Below, piece by piece: positions 27,150 through 35,392 of a DNA stretch of 64,000 bases. The stretch spans positions 62,001 to 126,000 of the forward strand of contig CANMQI010000006.1 in NCBI GenBank assembly GCA_947499955.1, read 5' to 3'. The DNA is from an uncultured Granulosicoccus sp. (lineage in GTDB: Bacteria; Pseudomonadota; Gammaproteobacteria; Granulosicoccales; Granulosicoccaceae). Below the pieces are notes generated by a model. That model was given only the letters and a program-made list of their open reading frames with translations, had not been told where the DNA came from and did not search any database. A program made the position numbers and the translations under genes. Numbering within the stretch: position 1 is the first letter of the stretch; every line of letters begins with the position of its first letter.

Positions 27150-28661
27150 ACCGGCGTGACAACTGGGGGTCCTGGGGCAAGCGCCGATGCGTGGACAGAT
27201 CATGCGAGCCTGCTTCTCGATACCCCGGTTGAGCCACTCGATGTTCAGCAACTTGGCGGTCTGCTGAAGCTCCTTGCGAATATCAGCCGGTATTTCCACA
27301 GAACCACCGTTTTCGTTGCAGGCAGCCCTCAGCCTGGCTGCCAGAGAAGCGGCATCTGCGCCTTGCGCTTCCAGTGCCGGATTGACGTCGATGCCCGCGC
27401 ACAACACATGCTTGTTGCCTGACAGGTCACTGACGTTGACGGACTCGCAGCAGAAAATGCGCGGCTGCGACCCCACATCCATGACAGAGATCTGTGCGGA
27501 TGCCTCGTCCGTGTCCGAATTGATCATGCGGAACACCGCCCAGTGCTGACAGGGGTCCTGCACCATGCGCATGTTTCCCCAGGGCAAGGGAATACCGTTA
27601 CCCCGATAGACGGCCAGCAATTGCCCGGGTGGATAGGCATCGAAGTAATGCCAGTGCGGGTATGAGGACACGACGGTCATGCGACGCATGACCACCGCCG
27701 TCGTGACATCGAGCATATCGCCCACGTTGATATCATGAGCCCGCTGTTCAAGCAGTCTGCGAAACGGTACCTTGGGACACAGCAAGGCGCCGGCAAAGAA
27801 GCTGCATTCGAAGTCGCGCCAGGCGTGCACGATATCCTGAGTATTCACGGCGCTGGAGGTATCCACATCGAGCCCGGTATCGAAGTGCGTGTCGATGGCC
27901 ACCGGCCCGGTGGTCGCAATACTCTTGACGCCATCGCCGTCATGCAGCACCTTGTGCCCGATATACAAGGCGAGATCGTATTTCAGGCGCGCCGGTTGAG
28001 ACTGCATCAGCTTGTTGACGTGGATGGTGGACGGCGCCTCGAAAAACGAGCGCACTACCGTCTTGTCCCGGAGCACCTTGGCACCGATGGCCGTCTCCGG
28101 TACCTTCGTGAACCACTTGATGCGCATGCCCATGCTCTTGCAGATATCCGTCAGCGCATCCAGACTCAACGGCATCTGCTTCTTGCCCACCGCCTCGGCA
28201 GCACGCTCAAGCTCGGGGAAGTGATTCTGGTTGTTTTCCTGATGCGCGCGAATCAGCAAGTGAGCGAACTGCCTACCGGAAACACCCGTTTGCGAGAGCA
28301 TTTCCGGGATCGCATTCTGCAGAATTTCCCTGGAAAAGAGAAAACCCGGCTCCAGTGCCATGCCCCGCATGCCACCACGACTCCCCTTGTCAGGCACGAT
28401 CGCCGCCTCATCCGGCACATCATCGAGAAACCAGCGAATATCCTTCTGAAAGACCTCTGCAATCACGGACAGCATTCGCGCGCTGGGATGCCGCTTGCCG
28501 CGCTCGATCATGGACAGATAGGACACTGACGGCGCAGACTCTGCGTCGACCTTGACGCAGCGGGCCGACAGGTCATCCATGGTCAGATTGTTACGCTTGC
28601 GCAGGTTCCGTATCTTGGTTCCCAGAAAGTGAGCATTGCGAATTGCAGACGCACTGGACAT
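27144..28661 (-). CDS. XRE-family regulator with DUF3612-type ligand region (ScfR/RamB-like)
   Basis: A 505-residue transcription regulator. Residues about 12-72 form an XRE helix-turn-helix (KIRNLRKRNNLTMDDLSARC then SVSYLSMIERGKRHPSARML). The middle resembles the IrrE/ImmA-like part of ScfR/RamB proteins (ALYIGHKVLH, FECSFFAGALLCPKVPFRRL). The C-terminal third is Cys-rich and matches what I recall of DUF3612 proteins (KQARMICPRIGACPRTPSC). RamB and its relatives sense acyl-CoA-type metabolites and control acetate, glyoxylate or methylcitrate genes. The start ATG at 28661 has AGGTG 6 nt upstream. It is divergent from the malate-synthase-like ORF and icd, which suggests local metabolic control. 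Confidence 0.85.
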   Translation of the reverse strand: MSSASAIRNAHFLGTKIRNLRKRNNLTMDDLSARCVKVDAESAPSVSYLSMIERGKRHPSARMLSVIAEVFQKDIRWFLDDVPDEAAIVPDKGSRGGMRGMALEPGFLFSREILQNAIPEMLSQTGVSGRQFAHLLIRAHQENNQNHFPELERAAEAVGKKQMPLSLDALTDICKSMGMRIKWFTKVPETAIGAKVLRDKTVVRSFFEAPSTIHVNKLMQSQPARLKYDLALYIGHKVLHDGDGVKSIATTGPVAIDTHFDTGLDVDTSSAVNTQDIVHAWRDFECSFFAGALLCPKVPFRRLLEQRAHDINVGDMLDVTTAVVMRRMTVVSSYPHWHYFDAYPPGQLLAVYRGNGIPLPWGNMRMVQDPCQHWAVFRMINSDTDEASAQISVMDVGSQPRIFCCESVNVSDLSGNKHVLCAGIDVNPALEAQGADAASLAARLRAACNENGGSVEIPADIRKELQQTAKLLNIEWLNRGIEKQARMICPRIGACPRTPSCHAGS

Positions 28662-28664
28662 GAT

Positions 28665-28711
28665 TCACCTATTTTGTGAAATTGACAGTGTGAAATTTCT
28701 TTAGTGAAATT
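28665..28711. promoter_or_regulatory. Operator-like array of GTGAAATT repeats
   Basis: GTGAAATT occurs three times at 28676-28683, 28690-28697 and 28704-28711, exactly 14 nt apart start to start. A TTCAC at 28665-28669 also forms an inverted pair with the first GTGAA. The array sits directly upstream of the XRE regulator start and in front of the divergent 28808 gene. It is a plausible binding site for that regulator (autoregulation), but this is inferred from position. Confidence 0.5.
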
Positions 28712-28807
28712 CTAGTTCATTTTTCCGAACGCTGCCGTTAAGGTACATATGAGGCCAGAGCACAGGTCTCGTGACAAAAAGAACCAGGCATAGCCGGAGT
28801 ATCAAGC

Positions 28808-29143
28808 ATGGGAACGAATCAGCCCTTCCGAACTTCCGCCAGCTGGGACCAGGCCATCGCAATGCTGGACCTCACCTTTCCGCTGGCCGAAGGCTCCCAC
28901 GAGAGCGTCGCAGCCTATCTGGTGCACTTCGAACATCTGGCCATCATCATGGCCGATGGTTCCGTCACCGCCTTGCGCCACCCCGCCCAATTCATCGAGG
29001 CCGGTGGCAACCCGGAGGCGCCACAGAGCATTCTGCTTGAACAACACGGCATTCAGGTCGAGATCGAGCCTGCCACGCGCAGGGTGAGTTCGACAGGTGG
29101 CAACGCTCGACATCGACTGCAACTACTTACCCATCTGGACTGA
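28808..29143 (+). CDS. Small protein resembling the beta domain of malate synthase G
   Basis: A 111-residue soluble protein with no membrane segment. From memory it aligns with the E. coli GlcB stretch around residues 150-240: FPLAEGSHESVAAYLV, ADGSVTALRHPAQFIE, then GNPEAPQSILLEQHGIQVEI corresponds to GlcB segments LPLENGSYQDVVAFKV, TTLRTPAQFVGYRG and AAPTCILLKNNGLHIELQI. The TIM barrel with all catalytic residues is absent, and no further malate synthase sequence lies nearby, so it is unlikely to be an enzyme. The start ATG at 28808 has CGGAG about 9 nt upstream, which supports a real gene. It is divergent from the XRE regulator and followed by icd. Function unknown; a regulatory or ligand-binding role is conceivable. 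Confidence 0.72.
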   Translation: MGTNQPFRTSASWDQAIAMLDLTFPLAEGSHESVAAYLVHFEHLAIIMADGSVTALRHPAQFIEAGGNPEAPQSILLEQHGIQVEIEPATRRVSSTGGNARHRLQLLTHLD

Positions 29144-29257
29144 GTGCCAGTCCGCCTGCCGCAAGCCGCCTGGCTGAGACACTTTATCCTTCACGCTTGA
29201 TTTTGGCATGCTTTAGTACGACCATTGAGAGTTCTCTCCTCGACAGTGAATTTCTCG

Positions 29258-31489
29258 ATGAACGAACACAGTCCTACTGTGATTTACACCCTGACCGACG
29301 AAGCTCCGGCGCTGGCAACACATTCGCTTCTGCCCGTTGTCCAGACCTTTACCCGCGCGGCAGGAATCTGGGTGGAAACTCGGGATATCTCGCTCGCAGC
29401 ACGCCTGCTCAGCCAGTTCAATGACCGCCTGAGCGACAGTCAGCAAACCCATGACGCCCTGGCGGAGCTGGGCGAGTTGGCCACCCGTCCCGAAGCGAAC
29501 ATCATCAAGCTGCCTAACATCAGCGCATCCATCCCGCAGCTCAAGGCCGCCATCGCTGAACTGCAGACCAAGGGCTACCCGCTGCCGAACTACCCGGATG
29601 ACCCACAGACTGACGAGGAACGGGAGATCCGCCAACGCCATGATCGCGTCAAGGGCAGTGCGGTCAATCCAGTCCTGCGTGAAGGTAACTCGGATCGACG
29701 AGCACCGGCAGCCGTGAAGAACTACGCACGGGCCAATCCGCATGCCATGGGCGCCTGGTCCAACGAATCCAACTCCCATGTGTCCCATATGGACTCGGGG
29801 GATTTTTTCTCCAACGAAAAATCGGTCACCAGCGCCGCGGCCGGTACGCTCCGGATCGAACACCTGGACGATGAAGGCCATGTGTCGGTTCTCAAACCGG
29901 ACTTCGCCGTCACTGCGGGTGAAATCGTGGATGCCACCTTCATGAGCCGTACGGCCCTGCAGGCATTCCTTGCCGAGCAGATCAGCCAGGCGAAGGAGCA
30001 TGGCGTGCTGCTGTCGCTGCACCTGAAAGCGACCATGATGAAGGTGTCGGATCCGATCATCTTCGGCCATGCTGTACGCACCTATTTTGCCGACCTGTTC
30101 GAGCAGTATGGCGACATTCTGGAGGCCGCCGGTGCTGATGCCAACAACGGCTTTGGCAGCGTACTGGACGCCATCGAGTCCCTGCCTGCCGAGCAGCAGG
30201 ATGCCATCCGCCAGTGCATATCGGCCTGTTACGAAAACGGCCCGGCGCTGGCCATGGTCAATTCAGACAAGGGCATCACCAATCTGCATGTACCCAGTGA
30301 TGTCATTGTCGATGCCTCCATGCCGGCCATGATCCGCACCTCGGGAAAGATGTGGAACAGCCAGGGCCAGCTGCAGGACACCAAGGCACTGATTCCCGAC
30401 AGCTGCTACGCCGCCGTCTATGAGGAAACCATCGATTTCTGTCGGGAACACGGGGCATTCGACCCTACCACCATGGGTACGGTCCCCAATGTCGGTCTGA
30501 TGGCACAGCAAGCTGAAGAGTATGGCTCTCACGACAAGACGTTCGAAATTCCCGCCAACGGCACCGTACGGGTGGTGGATGAACAGGGCTCGGTATTGAT
30601 GAGCCATGAGGTGCAGACCGGCGATATCTGGCGCATGTGCACTGTCAAGGATGCCCCGGTTCGTGACTGGGTCAAGCTGGCCGTGAGCAGAGCCCGCGCA
30701 ACCGGCAGCCCCGCCATCTTCTGGCTGGACAACGAACGCGCCCATGATCGCCAGCTGATCGACAAGGTCGGCCACTATCTGCAGGAACACGATACCACTG
30801 GCCTGAACATCAGCGTCATGTCTCCCGGTGAGGCCACCCGTCATACGCTCGAGCGGCTCAAGGCTGGCGAAGACACCATCTCTGTCACTGGCAATGTGCT
30901 GCGCGACTATCTGACCGATCTTTTCCCCATTCTGGAATTGGGCACCAGTGCCAAGATGCTGTCCATCGTGCCCCTGATGCAGGGTGGTGGACTGTTTGAA
31001 ACCGGCGCCGGTGGCTCAGCGCCCAAGCATGTACAGCAACTGGTGGAAGAGAATCATCTGCGCTGGGATTCACTGGGAGAATTCCTGGCACTGGCCGTGT
31101 CTCTGGAGCACTTTGCCAATACAGCAGGCATCGAACGCGCCCGTCTATTGGCCAGCACTCTGGATGCCGCGACCGGCAAACTGCTGCTGGAAGGCAAATC
31201 ACCCTCGCGACGCGTCAACGAGCTGGATAACCGTGGCAGTCACTTCTATCTGGCCCTGTACTGGGCGCAAGCCCTGTCGGAACAGACGGAAGATGCCGAA
31301 CTGCAAGCACAGTTCGCACCTCTGGCCAGTGAGCTACAGGAGAAGGAGTCCACCATCATCGATGAGCTCAACGCTGTTCAGGGAAAGCCTGCCGATATTG
31401 GCGGTTATTACCTGCCGGACCTGGAAAAATGTGCCAGCGTGATGCGGCCCAGTGAAACCTTCAACGCCCTGCTGGCCGGTTTCAGATAG
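29258..31489 (+). CDS. icd: Isocitrate dehydrogenase (NADP+), monomeric type
   Basis: Converts isocitrate to 2-oxoglutarate and CO2 with NADP+ in the TCA cycle. The 743-residue protein matches the monomeric (about 740 aa) IDH family, not the 45-kDa dimeric type: [79 protein letters not shown] and [20 protein letters not shown]. The frame is open from TTG 29225, but ATG 29258 (MNEHSP) fits the family start. It competes with the glyoxylate shunt for isocitrate, which fits the neighbouring XRE regulator and malate-synthase-like ORF. It converges on the fructokinase gene. Confidence 0.96.
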   Translation: MNEHSPTVIYTLTDEAPALATHSLLPVVQTFTRAAGIWVETRDISLAARLLSQFNDRLSDSQQTHDALAELGELATRPEANIIKLPNISASIPQLKAAIAELQTKGYPLPNYPDDPQTDEEREIRQRHDRVKGSAVNPVLREGNSDRRAPAAVKNYARANPHAMGAWSNESNSHVSHMDSGDFFSNEKSVTSAAAGTLRIEHLDDEGHVSVLKPDFAVTAGEIVDATFMSRTALQAFLAEQISQAKEHGVLLSLHLKATMMKVSDPIIFGHAVRTYFADLFEQYGDILEAAGADANNGFGSVLDAIESLPAEQQDAIRQCISACYENGPALAMVNSDKGITNLHVPSDVIVDASMPAMIRTSGKMWNSQGQLQDTKALIPDSCYAAVYEETIDFCREHGAFDPTTMGTVPNVGLMAQQAEEYGSHDKTFEIPANGTVRVVDEQGSVLMSHEVQTGDIWRMCTVKDAPVRDWVKLAVSRARATGSPAIFWLDNERAHDRQLIDKVGHYLQEHDTTGLNISVMSPGEATRHTLERLKAGEDTISVTGNVLRDYLTDLFPILELGTSAKMLSIVPLMQGGGLFETGAGGSAPKHVQQLVEENHLRWDSLGEFLALAVSLEHFANTAGIERARLLASTLDAATGKLLLEGKSPSRRVNELDNRGSHFYLALYWAQALSEQTEDAELQAQFAPLASELQEKESTIIDELNAVQGKPADIGGYYLPDLEKCASVMRPSETFNALLAGFR

Positions 31490-31501
31490 CACGACACTCG
31501 G

Positions 31502-31566
31502 GTAGGGCTGACCGGGAAACTGCATCACGGCACTACCATTGCCTTGCAGTTTCCCGACCGGGCTAC
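31502..31566. repeat. Long imperfect palindrome bounded by GTAG/CTAC (REP-like)
   Basis: The element begins GTAG (31502) and ends CTAC (31566). Its inner arms CGGGAAACTGCA (31513-31524) and TGCAGTTTCCCG (31545-31556) are perfect 12-bp complements around a 20-nt loop. CAGTTTCCCGACCGG (31547-31561) recurs as CAGCTTCCCGACCGG at 31572-31586. It lies between convergent icd and fructokinase genes and could act as a bidirectional terminator or a REP-type repeat. Confidence 0.5.
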
Positions 31567-31602
31567 AGCTTCAGCTTCCCGACCGGCTCGAGTGCGAAGT
31601 CT

Positions 31603-31654
31603 GTAGGGCCGCCGTTACGATTGCCTCCAGACACATCGAAGATAGCGGCGCTAC
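31603..31654. repeat. Second GTAG/CTAC-bounded imperfect palindrome
   Basis: GTAGGGCCGCCG starting at 31603 pairs imperfectly with CGGCGCTAC ending at 31654, with a 30-nt interior. It lies 36 nt after the previous palindrome, just downstream of the fructokinase stop. The shared GTAG/CTAC ends suggest a pair of REP-like units, but the inner sequences differ. Confidence 0.35.
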
Positions 31655-31657
31655 CGC

Positions 31658-32614
31658 CTACGGCAACAGAGCCAGCTCGGACTCCACATCCTTCAGCGTT
31701 GGCAGATCGGCACCGTGCCGTGAGCAGGTGATGGCAGCAGCAACAGCGGCGAAATCCACACCGGCCTGCAGATCGGCATCAGCCACATCCAGCTTGCCCG
31801 CCTTCATGCAACCATTGGCCTTCAACCAGTGCAGGCTGGCAGCCTGGAAGGTGTCCCCGGCTCCGACGGTATCGGCAACCTTGATCTTCAAGGGTCGCGA
31901 ACGATATTGACGGCCATCCGCACTGTAGATGGTTGCACCACTACTGCCTTCAGTGACCACGACAACCGTGGCACCGGCTGAAATCGTATCTGCCGCGAAC
32001 CCTTCCAGCGACGTACCCTCACCCAGCAAGGTGGCAATATCCTCATCACTGGCCTTGACGAAGTCTGCCACTGACGAGAAGACAGAGAAGGTTTCTCGCC
32101 AGACATCGACATCAGGCTCGACCGTGGGTCGCAGGTTCGGATCGTAGGAGATGATCCGCTTGCCCGCTTCGCGCTTTGCCAGGGCTTGCAGTGCACGGCT
32201 GGTATCTCCCACGGCTGTCGAGTAGGAGGCAAAATGCAACAGGTCAAGCGTCTCGGGAAAGCTCGCTGGCAACTCGTCTATCTGCATTGACAGATCCGCC
32301 GTGTTGTCGATGTAGAACGCATAGTTGGCAGACCCGTCGTCATTGGTCTTGATCATGGCCAGGGTACTGTTCAGATCGGAAGGCAGCACCCAGTCCGGCC
32401 GGATATTGTTGTCGCGGATATAGGCGGAGATCTGCTGCCCGATGAAATCCGTGGAATTCTTGCACAGAAATCCGGCTTCATTGCCCAGTCGCGAAAGGCC
32501 GACGGCCACGTTGAACGGCGAGCCCCCCACATGCCCTTGCAAGGCTACCTTGCCGGCACTGTCAGTTGGCTGATTGAACAGGTCGACCAGGATATCACCA
32601 CAGCTGATGAACAT
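31658..32614 (-). CDS. PfkB-family carbohydrate kinase, probable fructokinase
   Basis: Ribokinase-fold sugar kinase of 318 residues that phosphorylates a furanose-type sugar, most likely fructose. It shows the N-terminal CGDILVDLF, the substrate-binding GGSPFNVAVGLSRLG (PfkB signature 1 region, about residues 30-45), YDPNLRPTVEPD and VKASDEDIATL. The catalytic/ATP signature VADTVGAGDTFQAASLHWL lies near residue 255. The start is ATG 32614. Its gene lies 57 nt downstream of the cyclase-FHA gene on the same strand, so they are probably co-transcribed. It could serve the FrcBCA-type importer encoded 16 kb away, whose operon has no kinase of its own. Confidence 0.9.
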   Translation of the reverse strand: MFISCGDILVDLFNQPTDSAGKVALQGHVGGSPFNVAVGLSRLGNEAGFLCKNSTDFIGQQISAYIRDNNIRPDWVLPSDLNSTLAMIKTNDDGSANYAFYIDNTADLSMQIDELPASFPETLDLLHFASYSTAVGDTSRALQALAKREAGKRIISYDPNLRPTVEPDVDVWRETFSVFSSVADFVKASDEDIATLLGEGTSLEGFAADTISAGATVVVVTEGSSGATIYSADGRQYRSRPLKIKVADTVGAGDTFQAASLHWLKANGCMKAGKLDVADADLQAGVDFAAVAAAITCSRHGADLPTLKDVESELALLP

Positions 32615-32671
32615 GACTTGTATTTCTCCAGTGATCTTGCAACGGGGCCCAATGAACGAGGCCGGGTTTTT

Positions 32672-33559
32672 TCAGGCTTGCAACAACTCGAATTCGATCA
32701 ATTCCGCACCGAGCTGCTCCGGGGAAGCTCCCAGGCACAACACACCTCGACCATCCAGCACAATGGAATCACGCCTTACCAGAAACGGCAACAAGGCATC
32801 CTTGCGTACAAACGTGCCGTTGGTGCTCTCATCCTGCATTAAAAACTGACCGTGACGAAAACGAATCCGGGCATGGTGCCGACTGGCCTCGTCATTGCTA
32901 ACGGCAATATCATTGTCGCTTGCTCGGCCCAGACTGAGTTCGACTTGTCCGGACCCTGCGTATATTATCCTGTTTCCATGACGAATCTGCAGGCGTTGAT
33001 CGGGCGATGCGGATTTCTCGTACTCGTGCCTGGAAGCCAGACGCGTCACGGCAACCGGCTGGTCCTGCCACTGTAGCCGATGTACCGTCAGCATCTCCGG
33101 CACGCCCTTCACTTCGATGGAATCGGCACCTGAAAGATAAGGCTGATAACAGGCGGAGAGCTGCGCTACGGCATCCGCCGTTGCCATGATTTCATCGACC
33201 CGTGAAAACTCGGCAACGCGAGCTGCAATATTGACGGCGTGACCGTATACATCGCCATCATCGGGAATGACCGGGCCGGTGTGAAAACCGATGCGCACTG
33301 CCAGGGGCATGGGCACATGCGCCCGCTGGATGTCTCGCGCGCCGAGAAAGGCCTGATCGGCATTGGCGAAACTGGCCAGTACCGAATCACCCACGGTCCG
33401 CAGCACCGTCCCGTGATTCTCTGTCACCGCCTTGCGCATGCAGGCCAGGCTTTCGGCGACCAGTTGATGCGCACGAGCATCCCCTTCACGCTTGTACAGC
33501 GCAGCGCTTCCGCCAATATCGGCGATCAGTATGGTCAGCGGGCGAGGCTCGGTACTCAT
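32672..33559 (-). CDS. Class III adenylate/guanylate cyclase with C-terminal FHA domain
   Basis: A 295-residue soluble signalling protein. Residues about 8-170 form a class III nucleotidyl cyclase: metal-binding Asp14 (LIADIGGSAALY) and Asp58 (LRTVGDSVLASF), then RIGFHTGPV and YGHAVNIAARVAEFS with the conserved Asn and Arg of the transition-state site. Residues about 205-275 form an FHA domain (LSLGRASDNDIAVSNDEASR, then QDESTNGTFV), which would bind phosphothreonine. Cyclase activity is likely because the metal ligands are kept, but ATP versus GTP use is not certain. No membrane segment. It is divergent from the 2OG oxygenase gene and precedes the fructokinase gene. Confidence 0.88.
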   Translation of the reverse strand: MSTEPRPLTILIADIGGSAALYKREGDARAHQLVAESLACMRKAVTENHGTVLRTVGDSVLASFANADQAFLGARDIQRAHVPMPLAVRIGFHTGPVIPDDGDVYGHAVNIAARVAEFSRVDEIMATADAVAQLSACYQPYLSGADSIEVKGVPEMLTVHRLQWQDQPVAVTRLASRHEYEKSASPDQRLQIRHGNRIIYAGSGQVELSLGRASDNDIAVSNDEASRHHARIRFRHGQFLMQDESTNGTFVRKDALLPFLVRRDSIVLDGRGVLCLGASPEQLGAELIEFELLQA

Positions 33560-33679
33560 GCTCGGATCTGGGCTTCGGGCTCATGCGGGATACTTTGAAC
33601 ATGGTAGCGCAAGGGGCCTGTCAACGGGCGTAGCTGCTATCATGAACAATCCCACAGCCTGCATTTGACGGTCGTCACC

Positions 33680-34531
33680 ATGGTTGAACTCGTTGCCGTA
33701 GATTATGCCGCTGCCGATGCCGAGCAGCAATTTGTCCAGTCCCTGCGCGATACCGGATTCGGTGTCCTGCGCAATCATCCCATTCCTCAGGCTACCGTCC
33801 AGGATATCTATCAGCACTGGACGGAATTCTTCAACAGCGACGAGAAGGATGACTTCCTGTTCGATCCTGAAAAGTATGACGGCTTCTTCCCCAGAGCCAT
33901 GGCAGAAACCGCCAAGGGTCATACCGTGCGAGACATCAAGGAGTACTACCACTATTACCCCTGGGGGCGCTGCCCGGAATCGTTGAAGGCAGAAATCGCC
34001 GCCTACTACAGCTCTACCATCGAGTTCGCGGCAACACTGCTTGGCTGGATAGAGAATCAGACTCCGCCCGAGGTGGCTGCCAATTATCGTGAGCCCCTGT
34101 CCAACATGATCAAAGGCAGTGATCAGACTCTGCTTCGCGTCCTGCATTACCCCCCCATCGAAGACGGTGTGACTCCGGGAGCCATTCGTGCCGGTGCTCA
34201 CGAGGATATCAATCTGATCACCCTGCTCCCCTCAGCCAACGAGCCCGGCCTGCAAGTCAAGGCGCGCGATGGCAGCTGGCTGGATGTCCCCTGTGATTTC
34301 GGCAACCTGATCATCAACATCGGCGACATGTTGCAGGAAGCCTCCGGCGGCTACTTTCCCTCCACCACACATCGCGTCGTCAATCCCGACGGACAGGATT
34401 CGCGCCGCGCCCGAATCAGTTTGCCGCTGTTCCTGCACCCACGGCCCGATGTCGTGCTCTCCGATCGATACACCGCTGGCTCCTATCTGCAGGAACGACT
34501 TGAAGAGCTCAGAAGCTCGGACAAGAAGTAG
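33680..34531 (+). CDS. 2-oxoglutarate/Fe(II)-dependent dioxygenase, isopenicillin N synthase family
   Basis: A 283-residue oxygenase with the N-terminal DIOX_N region (SLRDTGFGVLRNHPI) and the 2OG-Fe(II) core. The iron ligands are in AGAHEDINLITLL (H-x-D) and STTHRVVNPD (distal His), and the 2OG-binding Arg is in RARISLPLFLHPRPD (R-x-S). Such enzymes oxidise small molecules; the substrate is unknown. The ATG at 33680 is chosen over a TTG at 33665. It is followed after 114 nt by an SDR gene on the same strand, so the two may act on related substrates. Confidence 0.9.
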   Translation: MVELVAVDYAAADAEQQFVQSLRDTGFGVLRNHPIPQATVQDIYQHWTEFFNSDEKDDFLFDPEKYDGFFPRAMAETAKGHTVRDIKEYYHYYPWGRCPESLKAEIAAYYSSTIEFAATLLGWIENQTPPEVAANYREPLSNMIKGSDQTLLRVLHYPPIEDGVTPGAIRAGAHEDINLITLLPSANEPGLQVKARDGSWLDVPCDFGNLIINIGDMLQEASGGYFPSTTHRVVNPDGQDSRRARISLPLFLHPRPDVVLSDRYTAGSYLQERLEELRSSDKK

Positions 34532-34571
34532 GCCGTAGAGACAGCGCTGTACGCAACCACTCCCTGAGCGC

Positions 34572-34594
34572 TGATTGATCACATCGGTCAATCA
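34572..34594. promoter_or_regulatory. Inverted repeat upstream of the SDR gene
   Basis: TGATTGA (34572-34578) and TCAATCA (34588-34594) form a perfect 7-bp inverted repeat with a 9-nt centre, 52 nt before the SDR start. It could be an operator or a weak hairpin after the oxygenase gene; no regulator can be assigned. Confidence 0.35.
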
Positions 34595-34645
34595 TCCGTC
34601 TCAGGGTTCGGCCCCCTGGCGGGCTTTCATCATATAAACAGACCA

Positions 34646-35392
34646 ATGACACAGATCGCACTCGTTACTGGCGCAGGTTCCGGCATCGGCCGGGCATCCG
34701 CCGAAGCACTCGCCCTTGCAGGGTTTCACGTTGTCCTCACCGGCAGACGTGAGTCAGCCTTGCTCGAGACTCAGTCCCTGTCGAGCAAGCCGGAAAACAT
34801 GAGCGCCATCAGCTGTGATGTCACTCTGGAAGAGTCCGTTGACGCCCTGTTTGCCACCATCGAAGCCAAACATGGCCGAATCGATGTCCTGTTCAACAAT
34901 GCCGGCACCAATGTACCCGGCATGACCATCGACGAACTCTCTGTCGAGCAATGGCAGCAGGTCATCAACGTCAACCTGCACGGTGCCTTTCTGGCGGCTC
35001 GCGGTGCCTTCGCTCTGATGCGCAAGCAATCACCACAGGGTGGCCGTATCATCAACAACGGTTCCATATCGGCCTATGTACCTCGCCCCGGCTCAGTGCC
35101 ATACACGGTATCCAAGCACGCCATCACCGGCCTGACACGGACACTCTCGCTCGATGGCCGTCCATTCAGCATTGCCTGTGGGCAGATCGACATCGGCAAC
35201 ACGGCATCCGACATGACTGAAAAGATGAGTTCAGGCGTGCCTCAGGCCGACGGTTCCATCAAGCCGGAACCCACCATGGACACACAGCACGTGGCCGATG
35301 CGGTCGTCAACATGGCCTCGCTGCCCTTGTCTGCCAATGTTCAGTTCATGACCATCATGGCAACCAATATGCCGTTCATCGGCCGAGGCTGA
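34646..35392 (+). CDS. Short-chain dehydrogenase/reductase
   Basis: A classical SDR of 248 residues with the NAD(P)-binding VTGAGSGIGRASAEALALAG, the structural LFNNAGTNV, the catalytic Ser in INNGSISAYVP and the YxxxK in PYTVSKHAITGLTRTL. An Arg in the second strand (LTGRRESAL) favours NADP(H). The substrate is unknown. Its last 17 nt overlap the convergent antiporter gene. Confidence 0.92.
   Translation: MTQIALVTGAGSGIGRASAEALALAGFHVVLTGRRESALLETQSLSSKPENMSAISCDVTLEESVDALFATIEAKHGRIDVLFNNAGTNVPGMTIDELSVEQWQQVINVNLHGAFLAARGAFALMRKQSPQGGRIINNGSISAYVPRPGSVPYTVSKHAITGLTRTLSLDGRPFSIACGQIDIGNTASDMTEKMSSGVPQADGSIKPEPTMDTQHVADAVVNMASLPLSANVQFMTIMATNMPFIGRG

Noticed and set aside
29258-31489. Malate synthase G as identity of the large gene, suggested by its neighbour
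   Set aside because: The sequence matches the monomeric NADP-isocitrate dehydrogenase family throughout and has none of the malate synthase motifs.
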